From Diadophis punctatus similis (lineage: Eukaryota; Chordata; Lepidosauria; Squamata; Dipsadidae): a stretch of 64,000 bases of DNA. A program made the translations under genes and the position numbers. This document shows positions 20,520 through 31,564 of this stretch, piece after piece. Within the stretch, counting starts at the first letter, position 1; every line of letters starts with the position of its first letter. Where the stretch lies: NCBI GenBank assembly GCA_023053685.1, contig JALIGW010000002.1, forward strand, positions 239,280,177 to 239,344,176, in the 5' to 3' direction. The notes below the pieces were generated by a model that worked only from the letters and a program-made list of their open reading frames with translations, made no database searches and was not told where the DNA came from.

Positions 20520-21090
20520 CACCCCCCTGCTCAAGCAGGAGACCCTATACCATTTCAGATCTTGGAGTCCTAGTGGACAACCATTTAAATATGAGCCAGC
20601 AGTGTGCAGCAGCTGCCAAAAAAGCCAACACAGTTCTAGGCTGCATTAACAGAGGGATAGAATCAAGATCACGTGAAGTGTTAATACCACTTTATAATGC
20701 CTTGGTAAGGCCACACTTGGAATGCTGCATTCAGTTTTGGTCACCACGATGTAGAAAGGATGTCGAGACTCTAGAAAGAGTGCAGAGAAGAGCAACAAAG
20801 ATGATTAGGGGACTGGAGGCTAAAACATATGAAGAACGGTTGCTGGAATTGGATCTGTCTAGTTTAATGAAAAGAAGGATCAGGGGTGACATGATAGCAG
20901 TGTTCCAATATCTCAGGGGTTGCCACAAAGAAGAGGAAGTCAAACTATTCCCCAAAGCACTTGAGGGCAGGACAAGAAGCAATGGATGGAAACTAATCAA
21001 GGAGAGAATTAACTTAGAACTAAGGAGAAATTTCCTGACAGTTAGAACAATTAATCAGTGGAACAACTTGCCTCCAGAAGTCATGAATGA
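20520..21090 (+). mobile_element. CR1 LINE 3' part
   Basis: One of the longer CR1 fragments: reverse-transcriptase end with [40 protein letters not shown] and [20 protein letters not shown], losing the frame near 21090 before the usual 3' UTR. Its first 40 bp are a reversed CR1 terminus, so two copies meet head to head. Confidence 0.85.
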
Positions 21091-21139
21091 TCTGAAAAGC
21101 AGACCCTGCACCTGCAGCAATACGCTAGGAAGATGATGT

Positions 21140-21340
21140 GACCACAAGGGGACTTTTCCACCAGCCTCCCACAAGTAAATGGGGGAAATCAAATTCACTT
21201 AATAACTGTGTGATTCACTTAACAACTACAGTGATTCGCTTAACAACTGTGGCAAAATTGTTGTAAAATTGGGCACCATTCAATTAGCAACTGTCTTGCT
21301 TAGCAGCAGAATAATCTGATCCGTTTCATGGTCGTACTTG
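21140..21340. repeat. GTCGAGGACTACCTG-family repeat fragment
   Basis: Diverged fragment with ACCACAAGGGGA, TTAACAACTGTGGCAAAA and GCTTAGCAGCAGAATAATCTG-like landmarks of the family at 21462. Confidence 0.45.
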
Positions 21341-21461
21341 ATGATTTACCTGTATCTGTATTCGTATCAATATTTTTGTTTGAATATGTAACTGTAATGG
21401 AGAAGTAATTGAAACGGTTTATTTTTTTAACTTGAATAGTTAGTATCAATGGTTTTAGTAC

Positions 21462-21826
21462 AGGTAGTCCTCAACTTACGACAATTGAGCCCCAAATTTC
21501 TGTTGTTAAGCGAGACATTTGTTAAGTGAGTTTTGCCCCATTTCAAGACCTTTCTTGCCACACTAGTTAAGCGAATCGTTGCAGTTGATAAGTTAATACC
21601 CCGGTTGTTAAGCGAATCTGGCTGCCCCATTGACTTTGTCAGAAGGTCACAAAAGAAAATCACATGACCTTGGGATACAGCAACGGTCATAAATATGAAG
21701 CAGTTGCTTTGGGAGCCTGCAAAGGTTGTAACCATTTGAAAAAAGGTCGTAAGTCACATTTTTCAGTGCCGTTGTAACTTTGAACAGTCACTAAATGAAC
21801 TGTTGTAAGTCGAAGACTACCTGTGT
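21462..21826. repeat. GTCGAGGACTACCTG-family repeat, near full length
   Basis: Inverted ends CAGGTAGTCCTCAACTTACG and AAGTCGAAGACTACCTG with internal GTTAAGCGAATC and AGAAGGTCACAAAAG. About 365 bp, non-coding. Structure suggests a MITE, but no convincing target duplication was found. Confidence 0.65.
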
Positions 21827-21835
21827 AGGACAGGA

Positions 21836-22560
21836 CCGTGATGGCGAACCTATGGCACGTGTGCCAGAGGTGGCGCGCAGAGCACTCTCTGTGGGCACGT
21901 ACACCATCGCCAGCTGCTTTTCTGTTTCTGCCGCACACCATGCCCGCCGGCCAGCTGATCTCTGTGCATGCCGGAGCCCTGGAAACCCGAAGATCAGCTG
22001 GTTGGTGCACATGTGCATGCCGGAACCTAAGCAAACATGCTAGAGGTGGGTTCCTGCCTGTTTTTGCCGATGCGGTTAATAGCTGTTGTTCGGCGCAGAG
22101 CCAAAGACGCTGCTGCCATTCGCAGCGCGGGAGCTTTCCCCGGGAGCTTTCCCCGCCCGCATGGATGCGAATTGCGTTCTTTTGCCCTCTGCGCATGCGG
22201 AATGCTTTGCTCATGCGCAGAGGGCAAAAGAACGCAATTGGTGGCATCCATGCGGGCGGGGAAAGCGCCCGGGGAAAGCTCCCGCGCTGTGAACGGCAGC
22301 AGCGTCTTCGGCTCTGCGCCGAACAACAGCTATTAACCGCACTGGTAGGATCCCACCTCTGAAACATGCGCGCCAGCCAGCTGGTCTTTGGGTTTCCGTG
22401 GCTCTGGCGTATGCGAAGACCAGATGGCCAGAGCACATGCCAGAAACCAAAAGACCAGGTGGCCGGTGCGCTTATGCGCACCGGCCAGCTGGTTTTCGAG
22501 TTTCCAGGGCTGTGGCATTCCGGTATGGGCACTCAGTGCCGAAAAGGTTCGCCATCACTG
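21836..22560. mobile_element. hAT element carrying a nested hAT
   Basis: Ends CCGTGATGGCGAACC and GGTTCGCCATCACTG; 8-bp duplication GGACAGGA/GGATAGGA (21828-21835, 22561-22568) with one change. Without the insert at 22041-22361 it is about 400 bp, like 41354-41777. No transposase. Confidence 0.85.
22041..22361. mobile_element. Nested hAT element, near-complete palindrome
   Basis: Ends TAGAGGTGGGTTCC and GGATCCCACCTCTG with perfect duplication AAACATGC (22033-22040, 22362-22369). The arms match over most of their length (TTAATAGCTGTTGTTCGGCG facing its complement), with a hairpin tip around AATGCTTTGC at 22200. Confidence 0.88.
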
Positions 22561-22575
22561 GGATAGGATATATGA

Positions 22576-23151
22576 GGGTGAGTCAAAAACTAATGCCATT
22601 TTCTTTATTTCAGGTGAAGTTTTTGATAAAAAAATACCTGAAATTTTTCCTAGTTATAAATGATTATATCACTTACGTTCTGAAATATTTTGTTTCTTAC
22701 CTTTTAGGTTTGTAGACTCGCAAGGAAAATTCAAAATGGCTGCCCCCTTAGAGTTGCGTCAAAAACAAAGAGCAGTGATTGCATTCCTTGTTGCTGAGGC
22801 CGGGGGGAAACCCCTGTGAACATTCACAGACGATTACAAAATGTGTTTGCGCCTTCAGACTATGATCTCTTTGGCCCCATGAAAGAGAGTTTGAGAGGCA
22901 AACATTATTCCAGTGACGAGGAAGTGAAAACTGCAGTGAAGAAGTGGCTCAAAGAACAGTCAACAAAATTTTACGAGGCAGGGATACATGCTCTCATTGG
23001 AAGGTGGAACATTGCTATTGAGAGAAACGGTGACTATGTTGAGAAGTAGGGATGTGATCCACAGAGGACCAGCTTCATTTTGATGTATGCTACATGTTCC
23101 TGTGTTGGTAATTATACCATAAAGAAAATGGCATTACTTTTTGACTCACCC
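22576..23151 (+). mobile_element. Internally deleted mariner transposon
   Basis: Inverted ends GGGTGAGTCAAAAACTAATG and TTACTTTTTGACTCACCC. Inside, an N-terminal transposase piece (PLELRQKQRAVIAFLVAEA, a helix-turn-helix region) and a C-terminal piece (PSDYDLFGPMKESLRGKHY to NGDYVEK) remain. The catalytic core between them is lost, so it is dead. A TA lies on the right side; the left flank is altered. Confidence 0.85.
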
Positions 23152-23406
23152 TATTCAATGGCAAGAGACAAAAGTACAAGGAATTACTCAATGCACACTC
23201 ATGAACTAAAAAGTATCTGATAGGAAATCTACATAAGACATCAATCCCGTCGTTTTTTTCCTGACCTCTTCCCCAGCAGCTTCCCTCTACTTCCAGGACA
23301 ACTAAAGCTTTTTCCCCAAATAAGGAGTTGTAGGGACACTTCTTTCAGTCCCTGGCTTTGACCAGATGGGAAACATTGGCAAACAAACCTCGTCATTTCA
23401 TGAGTT

Positions 23407-23636
23407 ATAGCAGTAGCACTTAGACTTATATACCGCTTTACAGCCCTCTCTCTCAGCGGTTTAGTGTCAGAATATTGTCCCCAACCATTTGGGTCCTCAC
23501 TTTACCCATCTCGGAAGGATGGAAGGCTGAGTCAACCTTGAGCCTATTGAGATTTGAACTGCCAAATTGTACGCAGCCGGCAGTCAGCAAAAGTAGCTTG
23601 CAGTACTGCACTCTAACCACTGCGTCACCACGGCCC
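23407..23636 (-). mobile_element. tRNA-headed squamate SINE
   Basis: Minus-strand copy, tail AGCAGTAGCACTTAGACTTA, head CCGTGGTGACGCAGTGGTTA. Lies downstream of the gene C polyadenylation signal. Confidence 0.8.
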
Positions 23637-23877
23637 ATGGATAGAAACATCTCATTTACGCCTGGAGATTGAGGATTAAAAAAAAAAAGAGGGAAAATTA
23701 TCTATAATTTTACAAAAGATACAACCCCTGAAAGTAGCATGTTCCAAGAGAAAGGGGTGGGGTGGGGAACCCATTCCAAATAGATTCTTCAATAATTAAA
23801 TTAAGAGAGAACTCTTGCCAATTTTTTGAATAATTGGCTAAAATAGGCTTGTGGAGATGAGGAAGTGGGTATTAGCC

Positions 23878-23883
23878 TTTATT
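23878..23883 (-). terminator. Gene C polyadenylation signal (AATAAA)
   Basis: AATAAA on the minus strand within CTCCAACTTTAATAAAGGC. The same sentence, CTCC(A/C)A(C/A)CTTAATAAAG, occurs 3' of gene D at 38255-38250. Shared position and context in two paralogues support real use. Confidence 0.6.
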
Positions 23884-24109
23884 AAAGTTGGAGTCCATTG
23901 AGGTATTTGTGTATCGGTCAGTTTTACACTTTTATCACAACATTTTTAATCTGTGCAGCTCATCCAAATTCACGTTGTGGGTTTAGGGTCAGTCCTGTTA
24001 TTCAAAGTTTGTATGTATGCGAGGCGTTTCTCCCAAAAATAAGATCTCTTACGGAAAAATAAGGGCATAAATTCAAATGGCCATTTGAATCCCAGTGGAC
24101 ATTTTTATA

Positions 24110-24490
24110 CTCCCACATGGTTTCTTTTAGGCCTGATCATGTTACTCCTCTGATTGAACATTTAGCAATAGCACTTAGCAATAGCATTTAGACTTATATA
24201 CCGCTTCAGTGCTTTACAGCCCTCTCTAAGCGGTTTACAGAATCAGCATATTGCCCCCAACAATCTGGGTCCTCATTTTACCCACCTCGGAAGGATGGAA
24301 GGCTGAGTCAACCTTGAGCCGGTGAGATCTGAACTGCCGAACTGCAGCTAGCAGTCAGCTGAAGTAGCCTGCAGTACTGCACTCTAACCACTGTGCCACC
24401 TCGGCTCTTTCTCCACAGTACACATATTTCTATTATTTTTTCCCCACGAGGGTCCTTTTTCCACGAGAAAAGATTTGGAAGGAAAGCTTC
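24110..24490 (-). pseudogene. Fossil zinc finger in gene C 3' UTR, split by a SINE
   Basis: The decayed finger seen after the gene B and D stops is present here as KYVYCGE before, and MFNQRSNMIRPKRNHVG after, a SINE. Comparison with D, which lacks the SINE, shows where it inserted. Confidence 0.6.
24165..24410 (-). mobile_element. tRNA-headed squamate SINE in gene C 3' UTR
   Basis: Full-length minus-strand copy (AGCAATAGCATTTAGACTTA tail, GCCGAGGTGGCACAGTGGTT head), in the same orientation as the gene and inside the fossil finger. Confidence 0.85.
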
Positions 24491-24494
24491 CGTC

Positions 24495-26341
24495 TTACGG
24501 TTTTTCTCGTGTGTGGATTCTTTCGTGTTGCGAAAGGTGATTGGTCTGGTTGAAGCTTTTCCCGCAGTCTGCGCATTTGTAGGGTTTCTCCCCCGTGTGG
24601 ATTCTTTTGTGTTTGACAAGGTTCACGTTCTGCGTGAAGCTCTTTCCGCATTCTGTGCATTTGTACGGTTTTTCTCCAGTGTGGATCCTTTTATGGCAAA
24701 GGAAATTACTGTATTTACAGAAGCTCTTTCCACACTCCGTGCACCTGTAGGGTTTCTCCCCCGTGTGGATTCTGACGTGGATTCTAAGACCTGAACGTCC
24801 ACTGAATTTCTTTCCGCATATCAAGCATATATACGGTTTCTCCCCAGTGTGGGTTCGTTGATGTCTTGTGAGGCAATCCCTATAGGAAAATCTCTTTCCA
24901 CACTCTGTGCATTTATATGGCTTCTCCCCTGTGTGTTTTCTTCGATGAGACGTAAGCCGACTGCTTTTATTAAAACCCTTTCCACACTCCAGGCATGTAT
25001 ACGGTTTCTCTCCCGTGTGAATCCTTTTATGACAAATAAAGTCACTGCTGCAACTGAAACTCCTTCCACACTCCTTGCAGTGGTACGGCTTCTCCCCCGT
25101 GTGAATCCGTTGGTGTTGCAAAAGCTTATAGTTCTGATTGAAGCACTTCCCGCACTCCGCACATTTATAGGGATTTTCTCCTGTGTGGGTTTTTTTATGC
25201 TGCAAAAGGCTACCGTTGTGTCCGAACCTTTTCCCACACTCCACGCACTGGTACGGTTTTTCTCCCGTGTGAATCCTTTTATGGCAAATAAATTGACTGC
25301 TCTGATTGAAACTCTTTCCACATTCCAGGCACGTGTAGGGTTTTTCCCCGGTGTGAATTCGTTTATGTTGCAAAAGGTTGCTTTTCTGACTGAAGTTCTT
25401 TCCGCACTCCAAACACGGGTAGGGTTTCTCTCCTGTATGGATCCTCTTGTGTTCCACAAGGTGACAGTTTCGCCTGAAGTTCTTCCCGCACTCCAGGCAC
25501 TTGAAGGGCTTTTCTCCCGTGTGGGTCCTCGTGTGGCAAACGAGGACACTGTTGTCGCGGAAGCTCTTTCCACACTCCGTACATATGTACGGTTTCTCCT
25601 CCGTGTGGCCCCTGATGTGCTTCACCAGGTTCGAACGTCCACCGAACTGCCTTCCACACTGCACGCACGTATACGGTTTCTCCCCCGTGTGTGATCGTTG
25701 ATGTCTTGTAAGGTGACCGCTTTGACTGAATCTTCGTCCACACACCAGGCACACATACGGCTTCTCCCCTGTGTGGGTCCGTTCATGTATGATCAAGTTT
25801 CCCCTCTGAGCAAATGTCTTTTCACACCTTAGACATTCATACGGTTTCTCCTTTGGGGGAATTTTGGGGGGTAAAATAAGTAATTGTTTCTTACTGAAAT
25901 CCACTCCACACTCATATGGTTTCCCTTCTTTATGGGAAACTTTATGACTGCTGAAACTGAAATTCTCCCCACAATTTATAAATGCATATGGTGTCTCTTG
26001 GACGTACGATGGGCGATGTAAATCAAAGGAGGAGGTAGAGCTGATACTTTGCCCATCCTCTTGATATTCATATTGTTCTTCTTCGGTCTGGGTTGCGCAA
26101 TATTTAGTGAAATCAGAGTTCTCTTCGTCTCCTTTGCCACACGTGGGATATTTTCCCTCTTCTTCTTGTTGGTCAACTTCCTGGGTTGGGAGATAAAGGA
26201 CTTCATTGTATGCTGGAGATTCCTCCCCTCTGCTCACTTTACAGATTTTCTTAATCCCTTGTGACGGGTCTTGATCTGGAAGCATGTCTTCTTCAGACTT
26301 GATCATTTGCTCCCTGTAGTTCTCACCCTCTTGTCCATAAG
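24495..26341 (-). CDS. Gene C: C2H2 zinc-finger exon, 16 fingers
   Basis: Last coding exon of a KRAB zinc-finger protein, 705 residues when joined to the exons at 27930 and 32063. The acceptor TTCAAATCAG precedes 26341, and the phase-1 join gives AYGQEGEN. Residues 92-256 form the acidic spacer ([22 protein letters not shown]) and a decayed finger NCGENFSFSSHKVSH lacking its first cysteine. Sixteen intact C2H2 fingers follow from about residue 258 to the stop, with TGEKPY linkers; one linker is TEEKPY (after finger 3) and one TGENPY (after finger 8). Fingers 10-16 pair in order with fingers 10-16 of gene B and 3-9 of gene D. It should bind DNA in the nucleus through the array; the target is unknown. 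Frame intact throughout. Confidence 0.95.
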
Positions 26342-26692
26342 CTGATTTGAAGAAAGAAAAAGCCACAGAAAGAAGAAAAAAAGTCTTATAAATTGTTCAT
26401 GAATGAAAAGCGCTGCAAACATTGTTTTTCGCATAAACAAAATTTTGCTGGTTTCGTCTATACCTAGAAGACTGTAAATTTATGATTTCCTTTAAATGCC
26501 ATGTGAATGCTGAGAAGATGCTAAACTGCCAATGCACGTGGTGTCACTGCAGAAATGTTAAAATATGAATTTAAATTGCTTGTGTAGTAGCTGCGCAATG
26601 GTTTAAAGTATGAACTGGATTCACTGCTACTTATGTTCTTGAAATCATATCAGGTTTCCAGACAGCACCTTCTCTTCAAAGTAGCCTATATA

Positions 26693-27085
26693 CTGTATTT
26701 TTCTGAATATAAGACACATCTTTCCCCCCCCTAAAAGAGGCTGAAAATTTGGGTGCTTCTTATACTCCGAATGTAGCTTTTTCGAAGCTTTTTGACCCAG
26801 CCCTAATGAAGTGCTCTTCCCGGCTTGCAGGATTTTTTCATTCCTACTTCCTCTGAAGAAGTTTTCTTCCAGCCCTAAGTCTTTGCAGGCTTGTTTTCAT
26901 TGCTACTCCCTCCGAAGAAGATTTTTTTCAGCCCTAACCAGGGTATAAAATAATGTGCTGAAGCTGACCAGACTAAGGACGCTAGCCAGATGAATACCTG
27001 GTAGGTAGATTTTTTCCCTATTTTCCTCCCCCAAAACTATGGTGCGTCTTATACTCCGGTGCGTCTTATACTCCGAAAAATACAG
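26693..27085. mobile_element. TA-flanked MITE, CCGTATTTTTCGG family
   Basis: Ends CTGTATTTTTCTGAATATAA and TATACTCCGAAAAATACAG between TA dinucleotides; contains the TGACCAGACTAAGGACGCTA block of the longer copies. In a gene C intron. Confidence 0.75.
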
Positions 27086-27386
27086 TAACTATCTTGGGCT
27101 GAAGCAAATGCCACTTATTCTCAACCTTGAGGGAAGTTTAAAAATGATTTACTCAGAGCCAAAAGAAAGGCCCTTTGACTTAACAGCCAGTATGAAAACT
27201 GTCTCCAGTTTTCAGACAACCTAAGAAACTGGGGGATTGTAAAGAACAGATGTCAGAGACATTCAGGTCAGTACCTTCCTCTCCTGAAGCTATTTGGGTT
27301 ACCTGCTCTGCGATCGGATCAGAAAGAAACGACAATCTTCACTAAAGAACTTCCTCAAAGGCTCAAATAATAAAGGTCCCATAAAG

Positions 27387-27767
27387 CAAGGGTCTCCAAC
27401 CTGTGGCCCGTGGCCCACTACTGGACAACGCTTTCACGAGTGGATCTATGATGAGGTTCATGCGAGTGGGCCGTCCTCTCACGCGGGCTAATTGCCATTG
27501 GGCCGCGTGAGAGGACGGCCCACTCGCGTGAACCTCGTCATAGATCCACTCGTGAAAGCGTTGTCATGGGCACTCACAGCCCCACTTGTTGCGAGCCTTG
27601 TCGCAGGCGCTCATGGCCCCACTGGTGCTCGTGTTGCTGCAAACGTCGCGGGCGCTTGTGCACGCGCACACAGACGCACATGTGCTTGCCCCTCCCACAA
27701 AATCATCCTCTCTTTTCCCCCTCCCCCCAGTTCCAGGCTGCCAATCCGGTAAGGTTGGGGAACCGTG
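27387..27767. mobile_element. hAT element with a long hairpin
   Basis: Ends CAAGGGTCTCCAACC and GGTTGGGGAACCGTG; flanks CCATAAAG and CAGTAAAG are an imperfect 8-bp duplication. Between 27422 and 27566 is a palindrome with arms of about 65 bp (ACAACGCTTTCACGAGTGGA facing TCCACTCGTGAAAGCGTTGT) and a short GGGCTAATTGCCATT loop. Confidence 0.7.
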
Positions 27768-27864
27768 CAGTAAAGTATCTCTAGTTATCAACCTCTACAT
27801 AAATTTATTTCGATCTTAGAAATAAAAAGGCAGAGAAAGCCCTTTTCCTAGCTAAAAGGTGTCA

Positions 27865-28203
<339 letters not shown>

Positions 28204-28616
28204 TCATATTTCGTATGTGCCAGTTAACCTGATTAGAATTTAACATTAATGCTGTTCTCTTGCTATAAATAGGTTTCTCTGGTTGTATCCCAACTAATAT
28301 ACTGTATTAAGAATAGAGAACGCACAAAAGAGCCGATTCCCCTTCTTGCATATCCCTAACATTGCGAGGCATTTGTTTTAAGGCACAAAAAGACCCCACG
28401 AACGCACAGGTGATTCCATGAATATACCGTATTTTTCAGAGTATAAGACGCACCAGAATATAAGACGCACCTTAGTTTTTGGGGAGGAAAATAGGGGAAA
28501 AAAATCTTGCCTACCAGGTATTCATCTGGCTAACGTCCTTAGTCTGGTCAGCTTCAGCACATTATTTTATCCCCTGGTTAGGACTTAAAAAAACCTTCTT
28601 CGGAGAGAGTTACAAT

Positions 28617-30101
28617 TGTTAGGTCCCTGACCATAACTAATATTGGGTAGGACAATATATGTTCTAGCTTTTAACAGCTATAAGTCTGTTTAGCTTAGGT
28701 GTTGCAGACTGCCACAAGAGGGAGCTAGAGTTCACAGCTTATTTCTCTGGGAGTCCCTCTCTGTTTGTCTTTGGTCTCTGCTACTCAGAGTGTGTGTTCT
28801 CTGCTTCTCATTAGAGCAAGGCCTAGAGCAGCGGTGGCGAACCTTTTTCTCTCGGCGTGCCAAAAATAGGCGCGCGCACACCCACCAGCGCTCCCGCGTG
28901 CCACTACCCAAAATGCAATGCGCACCCCCCCCTGCGCATGCGCACCCACACCTACATGCACGCGCCTGCACCACGCACGCGCCCGCACCGCGCATGCGCA
29001 CATCTACTGCGCACGTGTAACCGCCCCCTCCTCCTCCTGCTCCAACCCTCGCACTCCGGGCACCAGCCGGAACGTGAGGCTGACAGCAGAAGGAGGAGGG
29101 AGCGGTTACGCGAGCCGCCCAGCCTGCGCAACCGCCCCCTTCTCCTGCTCCAAGCCTCGCACTCCGGGCACCAGCCGGAACGTGAGGCTGACAGCAGAAG
29201 GAGGAGGGAGCGGTTACGCGAGCCGCCCAGCCTGCGCAACCGCCCCTCCTCCTTCTCCTGCCAGCCTCACGTTCCGGCTGGTGCCCGGAGTGCGAGGCTT
29301 GGAGCAGGAGAAGGGGGTGGTTGCGCAGGCTGGGCGGCTCGCGTAACCGCTCCCTCCTCCTTCTCCTGCCAGCCTCACGTTCCGGCTGGTGCCCGGAGTG
29401 CGAGGCTTGGAGCAGGAGAAGGGGGCGGTTGCGCAGGCTGGGAGGCTCGCTTAACCGCTCCCTCCTCCTTCTCCTGCCAGCCTCACGTTCCGGCTGGTGC
29501 CCGGAGTGCGAGGCTTGGAGCAGGAGAAGGGGGCGGTTGCGCAGGCTGGGCGGCTCGCGCAACCGCCCCCTCCTCCTTCTGCTCCAAGCCTGGCACTCCG
29601 GGCAGAAGCAGGAACATGAGGCTGGCAGCAGAAGGAGGAGGGAGCAGTTACGCGAGCCGCCCAGACTGCGCAACCGCCCCTCCTCCTTCTGCTTCGGGTA
29701 GCTCTAGCAGTTCTGCGCATGCGCGCCAGAAACCCGGAAGTAGAATGTGCCGGACCCGTGGCGTGTCAGCCGAAATGGCTCCGCGTGCCACCTGTGGCAC
29801 GCGTGCCATAGGTTCGCCACCACGGGCCTAGAGTATGTATGCTCTGCATTTCTCTCTGTGTTGTAGTTATGTATTATAGCTGAAATGTATTTGTACTGGA
29901 TAATACTTGGATTGTCATTATGACTATTAAGTGTATGACTTTGGACTGTTTATAGGAACATGCTATTTCTTAAAGTAAACGTTTAACTCAAGTTAGTGTA
30001 TCTGTGTGTGGCTGAGTACTTATTCACAACTGATCTCAATCTAAACGTTTCTGTATGCACAACCTTGGTAACACAAGGAATACTCTGCTAATACATTAAC
30101 A
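28617..30101 (+). repeat. 5' LTR of the copia element, hAT-interrupted
   Basis: Begins TGTTAGGTCCCTGACC and ends CATTAACA, directly before the primer site. Net length without the 28829-29825 insert is about 490 bp. Confidence 0.75.
28829..29825. mobile_element. hAT element inside the LTR, with inverted tandem array
   Basis: Ends CAGCGGTGGCGAACC and GGTTCGCCACCACGG, perfect 8-bp duplication GCCTAGAG (28821-28828, 29826-29833). The interior (29029-29672) is six units of about 105-110 bp: two direct, three inverted, one direct. Each contains CGCACTCCGGGCACCAGCCG or its complement. Long GC-rich open frames here are not genes. Confidence 0.9.
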
Positions 30102-30103
30102 CT

Positions 30104-30117
30104 GGTTATGGGCCCAG
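30104..30117 (+). other. copia primer-binding site (half initiator tRNA-Met)
   Basis: GGTTATGGGCCCAG immediately follows the LTR end (with CT between). It is complementary to the anticodon stem-loop of initiator tRNA-Met (CTGGGCCCATAACC). Copia-type elements of Drosophila prime from such an internal half-molecule. Confidence 0.8.
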
Positions 30118-30193
30118 AGAGATATTGAGAGTTAGTGTGAATATTCAGTTTCATACTCAGACAGCTAACTTGTGGTTTACTGTTAAATTAACA

Positions 30194-31564
30194 ATGGCAC
30201 AAGAACAGTCAACTAGCTTATCCCTGATAACCAGGTTAGATGGAACTAACTATGTTTCCTGGTCTATGAAGTGCAGCTTACTTTTGCGTAAAGAAGGATT
30301 ATGGACTGTGGTTAATAATCCACCTGATATAACTGCTTGGGATCCAACAAATGATGAAGATAAGAAGAAAATAGCTGACTTTAACCGGGATAATGAAAAG
30401 GCTCTTAGTATTATTGGACTGACACTGAGTGATCAGCAATTGGTCCATATTCATGGTGAAGATTCTGCTGCCAACTGTTGGAGTACCTTAAAGAGACTTT
30501 ATGTTCGAGATAGTGTTGGTGCGCACATACACCTTACACGTAAACTGTTCAGAGCACGTTTGTTAAAAGATGGTGACATGTTAGCTCATTTGGAGTTTAT
30601 GAAGAGAACATTACAAGAGCTACATGAAAAAGAACTGATTTTTTCAGAGTTGCATCAAGTTTATATTATTCTTTCTTCTTTGGATGACTCTTATGATGAT
30701 TATGTGTCTTCACTGGAAGTTTTGGCCAGAGATGAACTGACATTGACTGGCATAATAGAAAGACTGTTAGAAGAGTCTAGAAGAAGGCAAGATAGAAAAC
30801 AACTGAGAGAGAAACCACCACAGGAAGAACAACGGTCTTCAACTGCCTATATTGTTAGGAAATGTTATTCTTGTGGGGCTAAGGGTCATATAGCCAGATT
30901 CTGTAAAAAGGGTAAAAAGCAGAATGCTAGTAATATGCAGAGAGCGTATAATGATGTTAGTGCAGCTATATCAAGTACAAATAAAAATGTAAGCCATGAT
31001 ATCTGGATAATAGACAGTGGAGCATCTCAGTGTATAACTAAAAGTAAAGAGAGATTTGTTAATATGACTAAAAGTAACCAGCATGTATCATTAGCAAATG
31101 GCTGGAAATTGAGAGTATCTGGAGAAGGTAATGCATATTGTTCATGTATTAATGAAAGTTTACCAATGTTATATGTACCTAACCTTATATATAACTTACT
31201 ATCTGTGAGAGAATTGGTAAAAGCAGGGTTTGTGGTAACTTTTCAGGGAGATAAATGTTTAATTGAAAAGCAAGGTAAAAGAGTTACTGCAAGATTGCAT
31301 GATGGCTTATACATTATCCATGATAATCCATTAAACAAGGCTAATTCAGTTTATGAAAATAGAAAGCCTCATGACGAATGTATTCATTTGCTCCATAGAC
31401 GTATGGGACATTTAAATTTCAAAATTTTAAAGAAAACTGTTGAGTTATCTAATGGTATAAAATTAAAACCTTGTGCAAGGTATTTAAATTGTAATGCTTG
31501 CAATCAGGAAAAGAGCAAGGTAATTCCTGCAAACAGGTTAAATGGATTTAAAACCAAGGCCTAG
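30194..31564 (+). pseudogene. copia gag, protease and pre-integrase fragment
   Basis: An open frame of 456 codons starting MAQEQSTSLSL, the fitting start just after the primer site; an upstream in-frame ATG at 30125 is less likely. Residues 10-220 are the Ty1/copia gag core (LDGTNYVSWS, WSTLKRLYV). A CCHC knuckle CYSCGAKGHIARFC lies near residue 240 and the aspartic protease site WIIDSGASQCIT near 290. A GAG-pre-integrase zinc motif (H-x-RRMGHLNF ... CNACNQEK) lies near 425-445. The frame stays open but ends at a TAG supplied by LTR sequence at the deletion junction, so all downstream pol domains are absent. Not a host gene and not able to move by itself. Confidence 0.9.

Noticed and set aside
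20381..21136. 251-codon open frame as a host gene
   Set aside because: Most of it is the C-terminal half of a CR1 reverse transcriptase fused to upstream non-coding sequence; it has no start context and no downstream domain.
22816..23049. Intact-looking 77-codon gene
   Set aside because: It is the C-terminal remnant of a mariner transposase between inverted repeats, with the catalytic region deleted.
28732..29831. Overlapping 313- and 324-codon open frames on both strands
   Set aside because: They lie in the GC-rich repeat array inside a hAT element. Repetition and composition, not coding selection, keep them open.
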